Positions 1-6,408 of a DNA stretch of 6,573 nt are shown here, in pieces. The notes beneath the pieces were generated by a model. That model did not search any database and was not told the DNA's origin. It was given only the letters and a program-made list of their open reading frames with translations. The stretch lies in contig JACPVN010000414.1 in assembly GCA_016191715.1 (NCBI GenBank), positions 1 to 6,573 on the forward strand, written 5' to 3'. This stretch comes from Ignavibacteriota bacterium (GTDB lineage: Bacteria > Bacteroidota > Ignavibacteria > UBA10030 > SZUA-254). Each line of letters opens with the position of its first letter. Positions within the stretch are counted from its first letter, which is position 1. A program made the translations under genes and the position numbers.

Positions 1-122
1 AATAATCTTTTCTTTTTTGACATAGAGAAATCATACTACTTTTTCCTCACACATAAAAATCCTCTAACACGTTCTCTTGCTTGAACTTATATCCATTCTC
101 TACTCGCTTTTTACCCACACTA

Positions 123-1016
123 TTACGCGATGACCCAATATATATATGCATCTATAATTGAACTTGATTTAACCGATATAGAGGATAAAACAGAATAAAA
201 GTCTTGGATGGTACCATAGTGAGTAAGCAACGATTCAGCAATTTCCACACGTAAGGTTAACGAGGGATCTTTTGAAATTTGATTCGATAATAAAGAATGC
301 AAATCATAGTAATTTAGTCCAAATAAATATTCAAGGGTATGAAATCTAATATTTCCCCCATTAACTGTATCTGTCAGAAATGTATTCAAAACAATTGGTA
401 ACATTTCCTGACCAAAATGTTTAACCAGTGTCGCTAACATAATATATTTATTATAAGAGTCACTATCGTTTTGAAACGTCTGTAGTAAATAAAATTTTGC
501 TGAATCTTCATAAATAGTTTCATTTTGTATCAGACTGTCCAGCATACCAATAGTCAAGAACTCAACAAAACTTCCTGGTGACCTTAAATATTGAAAAAGG
601 TAGGGTGTTGTCGAATAGTTGCCTATTCGAAAAAGAATATCTGTTGCTCTTAATTTGATTTGTAACAAATCGAGTATTTCGATTTGTCGTTGTGAAATTT
701 CGCCCGCTGATTCAATAATTGACAAAGCAATCGAATCTACATTTTCCGCATCAAATTGTACTAAAGCTTTCATATATTCATACTGTAAAATCCCAGACTC
801 ATTAAAGACCTTACTATTAATAGTGGGGACAGCTTCCAAAATATTATAAGACATGATTTTTTGTATAGCATCATATCGGGCTATAACATTATTACTATCT
901 AATTGAAGTATTATTTTTTGTTTTTCTTCCTGAGAAATAGTTTGCGCAAACGAACAAATTGTAAAACTAACAATACAAGCAAGAAGAATGAACGCTAATT
1001 TGAATTTATAACTCAT
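123..1016 (-). CDS. Secreted HEAT-like helical repeat protein, short paralogue (gene A)
   Basis: Predicted 297-residue exported protein of unknown function. Residues 1-25 form a Sec signal peptide: K4 and K6, a hydrophobic stretch from about 8 to 22, then a cleavage-like SFAQ. The rest is rich in short amphipathic helices with leucine, isoleucine and aromatic spacing, as in HEAT or armadillo-type scaffolds; no catalytic motif is visible. The start at 1016 is preferred over a GTG at 1049 because GGTGA lies five bases upstream of the ATG and the signal peptide then begins at the N terminus. It aligns over its whole length with the neighbouring gene B, sharing for example GNYST/GDYST, LNYYDLHS/LNYSELHS and the identical block EIAESLLTHYGT (258-269). 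It ends at WVIA where B continues WILE, followed by tandem stops TAA TAG, so it lacks B's C-terminal domain. It may be a natural short form or an old truncation. HEAT-like fold and export are inference from sequence character; the paralogy is directly visible. Confidence 0.85.
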   Translation of the reverse strand: MSYKFKLAFILLACIVSFTICSFAQTISQEEKQKIILQLDSNNVIARYDAIQKIMSYNILEAVPTINSKVFNESGILQYEYMKALVQFDAENVDSIALSIIESAGEISQRQIEILDLLQIKLRATDILFRIGNYSTTPYLFQYLRSPGSFVEFLTIGMLDSLIQNETIYEDSAKFYLLQTFQNDSDSYNKYIMLATLVKHFGQEMLPIVLNTFLTDTVNGGNIRFHTLEYLFGLNYYDLHSLLSNQISKDPSLTLRVEIAESLLTHYGTIQDFYSVLSSISVKSSSIIDAYIYWVIA

Positions 1017-1121
1017 TTTTTTCACCTTTTTAATTGGCACATCGATCACTTATAGTACCGAGTGCATTAATGTACTTTTGGACAAGTAACCTTGCTTCTT
1101 CTGATTGATTAATTTTTATAT

Positions 1122-1181
1122 TCTCGTTCCCTCGCTCCCGCGTGGGAATGTTTTTTCTTGACGCTCTTGCGTCCGGTATTT
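1122..1181. repeat. 60-bp dispersed double-hairpin repeat, copy 1
   Basis: This block matches positions 2473-2532 in 59 of 60 bases, same orientation, with one difference (T at 1132 versus A at 2483). It contains two inverted repeats. The first has arms 1125-1135 and 1140-1150 around a TCCC loop; here the variant base creates a mismatch in the stem. The second is GACGC, loop TCTT, GCGTC at 1160-1173. A T6 run follows the first hairpin on the plus strand. It lies between gene B and gene A, about 105 bases before the start of A. Similar short hairpin repeats beginning CGTTCCCACGCTC are, from general knowledge, common between genes in many environmental bacteria; family membership here is by recall, not by search. 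Confidence 0.9.
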
Positions 1182-1224
1182 CTTCTTGTGATATTTCCAT
1201 AAATAAATCTACTCTAAAATTTTC

Positions 1225-2463
1225 TCATTCTTCTTTTCGATCCATAGAAGGAATATCAGGCAATCTATTGAGGATGTACTCTGCATTCCAATAGAGAAAC
1301 TGCCAACCGCTCATCTTTACTTCCCTTGTATCTCCATCCAACGAATCGTTGTATTCTTCATCCACTTTTTGTTGGAAGATTTTAATAAATCTCCGGCAAC
1401 CGAGAGAATCTCCCTGTAGAATATAGATTTTAGCGCTATCTAAATTTGCATCCAGCTCATCAATAAAATCCTGATTGCCGAGCCAACCGTAAGAGGCAAC
1501 TTGGTGTTTGATGCTGATGAGGGAATCAATCATTGTGGGTATTGGGGTACCGCTATCTGGTTGAGAGGGAGAAAAACCTTCTAGTATCCACTTGAGCATA
1601 AACGCGTTATTTATATCAGATTCATTAAATAAATAGTTAGATACATATTGATAGTCAGATGGTGTACCATAATGTGTTAGTAAGGACTCAGCTATTTCGC
1701 GCCGTCTTCGCGGAAAAGTCTCATCATATAATCTCTCCTTTAAAAACGAATGTAATTCAGAGTAATTGAGAACAAAAAGATTCTGAAGCGCAATCATTCT
1801 GTTAAGCGGATCATCATCATTTACACAAAGAAAAATTATTTCATCAGTGATAGTTTCACCGAAAAGTTTGACTAACAAACGTTGTGCTTTTCGACGAAAA
1901 ACATTCCAATCAGATTTTCGGACAATAATCTTCAGCTCATTTTTTACACTGTCGCTATATAAAGGAACATTATTTTTAATTTCTTCTAATGAGTTCAAAA
2001 TACGGTAGCTTACATTCGATGAGTCTCTGTGTAGCAATTGAAATATGTATTCAGCGGTAGAATAATCACCTTTACTGAAAAGAATCAAAGTAACTCTAGA
2101 CTGTAAATCCAATGTATCAACCGTTTGCATAAATTGAGAGTATGCACGAATTGTATCTATTAACCGATGAGCAGCCGTTTGAGTATTTAGTGAACCGAGT
2201 TTTTGCATAGCTTCAAGATAGTTTACTTTAAGTTTTGCATCGGGTTCTAACCAGAGTTTTTCTTCTACAACTGGAAGTGCTTGATAAATACTGTCAACTT
2301 CAATTTGATATATTGCTTCCCATCTTGTGAAGAAATCTAAACTGCTGAGAGAATCAAGAATTTTTTGATAGGATTCTTGTGATATCGCTTGATTAAAAAA
2401 AGATAGTAATAATAAAATATATACTATAGTGAATGTCTGTAATTTGCTTATTGGTAATTTCAT
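1225..2463 (-). CDS. Secreted HEAT-like protein with C-terminal FIMAH-like helical domain (gene B)
   Basis: Predicted 412-residue exported protein, paralogous to gene A. Residues 1-28 are a signal peptide (K2, K7, hydrophobic 11-23, cleavage near NQA-ISQ). Residues about 30-295 are the helical HEAT-like part shared with A, including EIAESLLTHYGT at 256-267. A short Ser/Pro/Gly linker (297-309) leads to a helical C-terminal domain, about 311-402, with the pattern of two helices around LGNQDFIDELDANLDSA, a glutamine/phenylalanine-rich helix (FIKIFQQKVDEEYND), and a final WNAEYILNRLP. This resembles the FIMAH-type domain often found at the end of secreted FCB-group proteins; that assignment is from memory. 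The reading frame stays open 105 codons further upstream, but that part crosses a dispersed repeat, a foldback element and the end of the next gene, so the start at 2463 is chosen. There is no clear Shine-Dalgarno: the repeat ends only nine bases before the ATG. A weak -7-like AATATTTG (2535-2542, minus) lies just beyond the repeat. Molecular role unknown. Confidence 0.88.
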   Translation of the reverse strand: MKLPISKLQTFTIVYILLLLSFFNQAISQESYQKILDSLSSLDFFTRWEAIYQIEVDSIYQALPVVEEKLWLEPDAKLKVNYLEAMQKLGSLNTQTAAHRLIDTIRAYSQFMQTVDTLDLQSRVTLILFSKGDYSTAEYIFQLLHRDSSNVSYRILNSLEEIKNNVPLYSDSVKNELKIIVRKSDWNVFRRKAQRLLVKLFGETITDEIIFLCVNDDDPLNRMIALQNLFVLNYSELHSFLKERLYDETFPRRRREIAESLLTHYGTPSDYQYVSNYLFNESDINNAFMLKWILEGFSPSQPDSGTPIPTMIDSLISIKHQVASYGWLGNQDFIDELDANLDSAKIYILQGDSLGCRRFIKIFQQKVDEEYNDSLDGDTREVKMSGWQFLYWNAEYILNRLPDIPSMDRKEE

Positions 2464-2472
2464 TTTATTTAG

Positions 2473-2532
2473 TCTCGTTCCCACGCTCCCGCGTGGGAAT
2501 GTTTTTTCTTGACGCTCTTGCGTCCGGTATTT
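2473..2532. repeat. 60-bp dispersed double-hairpin repeat, copy 2
   Basis: This is the better-formed copy. Hairpin 1 has arms 2476-2486 and 2491-2501 with a TCCC loop; it is eleven pairs, ten canonical and one G-T pair that would be a wobble in RNA. Hairpin 2 is GACGC, loop TCTT, GCGTC at 2511-2524. On the plus strand hairpin 1 is followed directly by a T6 run (2502-2507), the form of an intrinsic terminator, but the neighbouring genes are all on the minus strand. In the gene B transcript the hairpin would sit about 12 bases before the start codon, so it could influence ribosome access; that is inference. Confidence 0.92.
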
Positions 2533-2586
2533 TACAAATATTCTTTTTTCATCGTTTGTATAAGTCGAAGAGCTTTTCCGTGTACA

Positions 2587-2707
2587 CTCCCGCGCAGACA
2601 GAGTGTGTGAAAAGTCAACTTTTGGGAATTTTATCGTCGAAAACAAATCAGAATCGAAACTATTTTCCTGAAAAGCAGAGTTTTCACACAGTCTGAGAGA
2701 GCGGGAG
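2587..2707. repeat. 121-bp imperfect foldback (MITE-like) element
   Basis: The ends are inverted repeats: 2587-2613 pairs with 2681-2707 in 22 of 27 positions, with perfect outer CTCCCGC and inner GTGTGAAAA blocks. Weaker pairing continues inward (a CTTTT match and scattered bases), so much of the 121 bp could fold on itself. No open gene for a transposase lies inside and no convincing target-site duplication is seen at the edges. It starts nine bases after the stop codon of the glycosyltransferase gene, so it may also work as its transcript end. It could be a non-autonomous mobile element or a locally evolved palindrome; a second copy is not present in the window. Confidence 0.65.
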
Positions 2708-2716
2708 CGAGATGGA

Positions 2717-4279
2717 TTACTGAATCTCCAAATGACGAACCTGATAGACTGAATAATATTGCGGCGCCGTTTCACCAAGCCGCAAACTGCCGACCATTTT
2801 TGTGAACAACGGAACCAACGCGCTGTCGTTCAACGCAAACGGTTTCTCTGCATTATGCACAATGTAATCTGCTTTGCAAAATGGTTGATACAATTTCTTT
2901 TCGATAATTCCGTACGGCGTGTTTCCCTGATGAAGGAGCGGAATCACTTCGGGAGAAATCAATCCGGCAGTATCAAAAATTTTCCGTTGTGAAAAATATC
3001 CGACCGCGCCAATGTCCGGCATGACAACCAGAGAACCTTCCGGCGTGTTGTCTCTCAGCCATTTTCCAATCGAGATAAAACAATAATCCATAATTCCCCG
3101 CTGGAACGATTCTGCACGGGGTAATACAATCTGATGATACACAATTCTGTTTTCGAGCGAACCGGCAAGCGTAAGAACAACCGCTCCGATAAACACAAAA
3201 CGCTGAGTCGTTGAGTTATTCAAAACGTATGTGAGCAACAAAAACGCATTAAGGACAATAAACGGAACTACAATGACAAAATACCGCGAGAACACATTCA
3301 CGCCGGTAACACTATAATAAAGAATCAGCAACAAACACCACATCAAACCGAGGAAACTTTGCCGGTAAACAAAAAAACGTTCGAGTTGTTGCTCATCTGA
3401 TTTTTCCGTCTGATTTTTTTTGAAATAGAAAATAATCAATGAAACAATAAGAACCGCAAGCGTTGCACCTTCCGTAATTCCAATCGTCCCGAAGGTACGA
3501 ATGAGCGTTTGCCACATGTCTTTCACATCGAAGTTCAATCCCGATTTTGCAAGCGCAGTATTTGGAATCATCGTTCCGAATGTAAGTTGCGCATACACGA
3601 GCCACGGAATGAGAATCGCGATGTATGTCAGAATCAATTTGAAATTCAATTTCATCGCTCTCTGTTTATCATGCGAATTGATGATGACATCAACAAGAAT
3701 AATACTCATAAGAAGAAATGCTTCCGGTCGAACGAGCGTGAGTAACGCAGTGAACACAGTTGCAAGCAAATATTCATTTCTCATACAATACAAAAACGCA
3801 AGCAACACAAGCAACACAGCAAGCGAAGTTTCCATTCCGCTTCCCGTCCAACGAATGAACCACGCACTTGAAGAAAATACAATCGTCGCGAGAAATGCTA
3901 TCGGAACATTCCGAATCATTTCAATTGCAAGAATGAAGAAGACAACAATCGCGGCAGAAGCAAGAACCAAATCCAACGCTTTCGCGGCGATGTACAAATC
4001 AATTCCCATTTTTCCACCGAGTGAAATAAGCAGTAACCACAACGGACTTGTAAATCCGTACGTCGGCACTCCCGCGTTGAACGACATTCCATCTCCGGTA
4101 ATAAAGTTGCGCGCAAACTGAAGATAAATGTACGTATCATCCGGCGTGTAACTGAAGTGCAAACTTGCCGTCACATAAAAAACGATAACAACAACCGGCA
4201 CTCCAACAATTGCCAGCATTTTCACGAAGGTATCTTGGCTAACTTTCTTATTCGTATCTGATGAAAATAATGAGAACAT
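2717..4279 (-). CDS. GT-C fold membrane glycosyltransferase (polyprenyl-phosphate-sugar dependent type)
   Basis: A 520-residue integral membrane protein with roughly ten hydrophobic segments (about 22-40, 104-119, 127-138, 152-165, 171-200, 214-232, 271-286, 308-323, 333-352, 361-373), followed by a non-membrane C-terminal domain (about 390-520). Family marks are the Asp-Asp pair in the first outer loop (YTPDDTYIYLQFARN, D47 D48), the following G-D-G-x-S-F-N and PTYGFTSPLW motif (62-81), SGMET (147-151) and LVRPEA (182-187). The C-terminal domain has WLRDNTPEGSLVVMPDIGAVGYFS and DTAGLISPE, typical of this family. Such enzymes use a lipid-linked sugar and act at the outer face of the cytoplasmic membrane; the acidic pair in the first loop is the expected catalytic site. 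Donor and acceptor cannot be told from sequence. The gene follows the phosphatase gene after 52 bp that contain a repeat-like block; no Shine-Dalgarno or own promoter is apparent, so co-transcription is likely. Family confidence is high, substrate unknown. Confidence 0.94.
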   Translation of the reverse strand: MFSLFSSDTNKKVSQDTFVKMLAIVGVPVVVIVFYVTASLHFSYTPDDTYIYLQFARNFITGDGMSFNAGVPTYGFTSPLWLLLISLGGKMGIDLYIAAKALDLVLASAAIVVFFILAIEMIRNVPIAFLATIVFSSSAWFIRWTGSGMETSLAVLLVLLAFLYCMRNEYLLATVFTALLTLVRPEAFLLMSIILVDVIINSHDKQRAMKLNFKLILTYIAILIPWLVYAQLTFGTMIPNTALAKSGLNFDVKDMWQTLIRTFGTIGITEGATLAVLIVSLIIFYFKKNQTEKSDEQQLERFFVYRQSFLGLMWCLLLILYYSVTGVNVFSRYFVIVVPFIVLNAFLLLTYVLNNSTTQRFVFIGAVVLTLAGSLENRIVYHQIVLPRAESFQRGIMDYCFISIGKWLRDNTPEGSLVVMPDIGAVGYFSQRKIFDTAGLISPEVIPLLHQGNTPYGIIEKKLYQPFCKADYIVHNAEKPFALNDSALVPLFTKMVGSLRLGETAPQYYSVYQVRHLEIQ

Positions 4280-4290
4280 GATATCGTAAA

Positions 4291-4336
4291 TTTCTTCGCG
4301 TCACTCCGCGTCTTCTTTGCGCTCTCTGCGGTTAAA
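4291..4336. repeat. Purine-rich dispersed-repeat-like block (CGC-AGAG type)
   Basis: On the minus strand this 46-base block begins TTTAACCGCAGAGAGCGC and is built of four imperfect units of 9-11 bases, each starting CGC followed by purines (CGCAGAGAG, CGCAAAGAAGA, CGCGGAGTGA, CGCGAAGAAA). From general knowledge, very similar CGCAGAG-type blocks recur between genes in many environmental bacterial genomes. It fills nearly all of the 52-base space between the phosphatase and the glycosyltransferase, and its TTTAA edge provides the phosphatase stop codon. No second copy lies in this window, so its repeat status rests on recall and on its internal periodicity. Confidence 0.6.
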
Positions 4337-5012
4337 TACTGACCGTGTGTAGAGCAGACCTGTGAACAACAGAACGAATCCAATTACCAAACTCTTCGAC
4401 GCTATGAAAGAGAAAATCTGTCTCCATCTGCATGACATGTTTCTTTCCATACGAATCCCACACTACCGCCGCAACCTGTACGCCCGCTTCATGCGCTGCT
4501 TTGATGTCGTTCACCGCATCGCCGACCATCAACACTTCATTCGTCTCAAGTCCGAATGTTGAAAGAACATTTTTGATTCCTTCCGACGATGGTTTATGCT
4601 CCACCACATCAGTTCCGGTAACAATCAAATCAAAATAGTGTTTAATGCCAAGTGCATTGAGCGTGATGAGTGTGCTTCGTCTTCCTTTGCCTGTAAAAAT
4701 TGCAAGAAGAATTCCCTGCTCTTTGAGATACTCCAAAATGTCTTGAACGCCATGATACGCATTTGCCATTCTTTGATGATGTGCTTCATAAAATTTGAAG
4801 AAGTCAACTAACGCTTCATCAACACGCTCTTTGCCGACAATTCTTTCTATAGCAATTTCTTCCGGTGGACCGAACATTCCGGTAATTTCCTTCGGCGAAA
4901 ATACCTTACCGACATATTTTTCGGTTACATGGTTGAACGTAGCAAAAATCAGTTCGTTGGTTTGAGTGAGTGTGCCGTCTAAATCAAAGATAATACAGGA
5001 AAAGCGTTTCAT
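4332..5012 (-). CDS. HAD-superfamily phosphatase, phosphoglycolate phosphatase/PpaX-like
   Basis: A 226-residue cytosolic hydrolase of HAD subfamily I with an alpha-helical cap between motifs I and II. All catalytic motifs are present: motif I FDLDGTLT (9-16; nucleophile D10, acid/base D12), motif II T107 in IFTGKG, motif III K140 in EHKPSSEG, and motif IV GDAVNDIKAAHEAG (164-177; D165 and D169 bind Mg2+). The cap carries GPPEE (48-52), seen in Gph and PpaX relatives, which remove phosphate from 2-phosphoglycolate or split pyrophosphate; the exact substrate is not fixed by the motifs. A start at 5042 would add ten residues (MVSFWYIFHR), but the one at 5012 places motif I at the usual distance from the N terminus and fits a -7-like TATATTTT box seven bases upstream. 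No Shine-Dalgarno is visible. The stop codon lies in a repeat-like block. It is first in a minus-strand run with the glycosyltransferase and divergent from the transporter. Confidence 0.94.
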   Translation of the reverse strand: MKRFSCIIFDLDGTLTQTNELIFATFNHVTEKYVGKVFSPKEITGMFGPPEEIAIERIVGKERVDEALVDFFKFYEAHHQRMANAYHGVQDILEYLKEQGILLAIFTGKGRRSTLITLNALGIKHYFDLIVTGTDVVEHKPSSEGIKNVLSTFGLETNEVLMVGDAVNDIKAAHEAGVQVAAVVWDSYGKKHVMQMETDFLFHSVEEFGNWIRSVVHRSALHTVSI

Positions 5013-5019
5013 GCGGTGG

Positions 5020-5027
5020 AAAATATA
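5020..5027 (-). promoter_or_regulatory. Candidate -7 box for the phosphatase gene
   Basis: Read on the minus strand this is TATATTTT, seven of eight positions of the Bacteroidota -7 consensus TAnnTTTG counting the free positions as matches. Only seven bases separate it from the ATG at 5012, which would make the transcript leaderless or nearly so. No good -33 TTG was found at the usual distance, so the call is tentative. If correct it excludes the upstream start at 5042. Confidence 0.35.
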
Positions 5028-5057
5028 CCAAAAACTGACCATGATTCATAGGATGCT

Positions 5058-5094
5058 TTTGATTCTCATGATTGATGAGAAATACCTATATTTG
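5058..5094 (+). promoter_or_regulatory. Candidate Bacteroidota-type promoter for the transporter gene
   Basis: TATATTTG at 5087-5094 fits TAnnTTTG exactly and ends five bases before the GTG start of the transporter. A TTTG at 5058-5061 could be the -33 box, but the spacing of 25 bases is longer than the usual 17-23. With the -7 box here, transcription would begin at or very close to the start codon, which agrees with the lack of any Shine-Dalgarno. Confidence 0.5.
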
Positions 5095-5099
5095 CACCC

Positions 5100-6335
5100 G
5101 TGACTCCAAACCCTGAACAACACGACAAACGAAATTTCTTCTATAATATTATTGAAGGCGCTCTTTGGGTTACAGGCGCGTTGCTGATTTCACCGCAAAC
5201 TGTTATGCCCGCGCTTATTACACGGCTCGGCGGCGGCAATCTTGAAGTAGGCGTTTTAGGTGCAGTGTTGTTTCTTCCGTTATTCCTGCCGCAAATTTTT
5301 TCTGCGCGGTATGCACAAACGGTCGAGTGGAAGAAACCGGTTGTCGTCGGGTTCGGAATTGCACAAAGGGGCGCGGTATTTATCACTACGCTCGTTGTGG
5401 TTTTCCTGAGCGTCTCCCATCCGACACTTGTGTTGTGGTTGTTTCTTTCTCTCTTTGCCATTAACCAACTGATTCTTGGAATTGTTACGCCCTGGTGGTT
5501 TGATTTTTATACGAAACTGACTCCTCTGCAACGACGCGGACGGCTCACAGGATTCCGTAACGCGCTTGCAGGCGGACTTTCCATCGTTGGTGGAATGTAT
5601 CTGACGTGGCTTCTCACCAAGTTTGATTTTCCTCTGAACTATTCACTTGCGTTTGCCACGACATTCATCTTGCAAATGGTAGCAATTGCATTTCAGTCTC
5701 AGATTGTTGAAGCATATCCAAGTACTGTCCTCCCCCGTACATCAGTTTTAGAATATTTTTCTCAATTGAAAAGTATCCTGAAAGAGAATAAACCGTTCCA
5801 ACAATTTCTTTGGACATCGGCGTTTCTTATTCTCGCAACAATACCGATGAGTTTCTTCACGGTCTATGCGCTCAAGCATTTTCAGGCAAGCGATAGTATG
5901 GTGGGAACGTTCACGATGATAACGGTCGGCGGGCAAATCATCGGCGCATTAGTGAACGGTTATCTTGCCGACCACTTCGGAAACAAAGCCGCGCTCATTT
6001 CTGCTTCACTTTCATTTCTTTCCGCAACGCTGTTAGCATTGTTCGCTCCATCCATCGAATGGTTCAGCGTTGTGTTTCTGTTCTTGGGTGTCTTCATCGG
6101 CTCGGAAGTGATGATTCGCTACAACCTTGCCATCGAATACGGACCGGTTGAACAACGAGCCACATATATTGGCTTGATGAATACGATTCTCGCGCCACTT
6201 TACCTGACAGGATTACTCGGCGGCGTCTTCAGCGATTTGTTCGGTTACAAAACCGTGTTTGCAATCGGGCTGACGTTTTCTCTCGTTGGAATTACAATGT
6301 TGATTGTGAAGGTAAAGGAACCGAGGAAAGTATAA
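5100..6335 (+). CDS. Major facilitator superfamily transporter, 12 membrane helices
   Basis: A 411-residue inner-membrane carrier. Hydrophobic segments fall at about 17-40, 48-68, 78-102, 108-129, 152-172, 180-198, 235-256, 266-288, 296-315, 320-339, 353-376 and 383-404, giving the classic 6+6 layout with a central hydrophilic loop (about 200-232). A motif-A-like GYLADHFGNKAAL (287-299) follows helix 8. The N-terminal part, with NIIEGALW, ALITRLGGGNLEVGVLG, LPQIFSARYA and GIAQRG, and the loop LQRRGRLTGFRNALAGG (143-159), is typical of an MFS subgroup annotated only as general transporters. Substrate is unknown. The start is GTG at 5100; no ATG lies upstream in frame and the next Met is inside helix 1. 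The gene is divergent from the phosphatase and followed after 73 bp by an antitoxin-like gene. Nothing in the neighbourhood identifies a cargo. Confidence 0.95.
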   Translation: MTPNPEQHDKRNFFYNIIEGALWVTGALLISPQTVMPALITRLGGGNLEVGVLGAVLFLPLFLPQIFSARYAQTVEWKKPVVVGFGIAQRGAVFITTLVVVFLSVSHPTLVLWLFLSLFAINQLILGIVTPWWFDFYTKLTPLQRRGRLTGFRNALAGGLSIVGGMYLTWLLTKFDFPLNYSLAFATTFILQMVAIAFQSQIVEAYPSTVLPRTSVLEYFSQLKSILKENKPFQQFLWTSAFLILATIPMSFFTVYALKHFQASDSMVGTFTMITVGGQIIGALVNGYLADHFGNKAALISASLSFLSATLLALFAPSIEWFSVVFLFLGVFIGSEVMIRYNLAIEYGPVEQRATYIGLMNTILAPLYLTGLLGGVFSDLFGYKTVFAIGLTFSLVGITMLIVKVKEPRKV

Positions 6336-6350
6336 GAATTATTTTGCTTG

Positions 6351-6382
6351 TGTTTGAACTACTTCTTAATTACATTCAAACA
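6351..6382. promoter_or_regulatory. Inverted repeat between transporter and antitoxin-like gene
   Basis: TGTTTGAA (6351-6358) and TTCAAACA (6375-6382) form a perfect 8-base inverted repeat with a 16-base gap, 26 bases before the antitoxin-like start. The centre-to-centre spacing of 24 bases is compatible with operator half-sites for an autoregulating antitoxin. A weak terminator for the transporter is less likely because the loop is long and no T run follows. Confidence 0.35.
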
Positions 6383-6408
6383 GATAAGATAATCGTTCAG
6401 GAAAAACT

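Noticed and set aside
1..34. Possible start of another minus-strand gene (ATG at 34 with GAGG about ten bases upstream)
   Set aside because: Only eleven codons are visible and the spacing is poor; nothing supports it as a gene.
1017..1049. GTG start of gene A at 1049
   Set aside because: The ATG at 1016 has a good GGTGA site and starts the signal peptide correctly.
2473..2707. CRISPR array
   Set aside because: The repeats here are of different kinds and not regularly spaced, and there are no cas genes.
2464..2778. 105-codon N-terminal extension of gene B to a start at 2778
   Set aside because: It overlaps the glycosyltransferase end, crosses the foldback element and the 60-bp repeat, and would bury a clear signal peptide in the interior. 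The open frame is a by-product of the repeats.
3501..4121. 206-codon open frame on the plus strand
   Set aside because: It lies wholly antisense to the glycosyltransferase, whose motifs are clear, and its translation has no recognisable domain.
5013..5042. Alternative phosphatase start at 5042
   Set aside because: No ribosome site, it adds residues before the usual HAD motif I start, and it overlaps the probable promoter.
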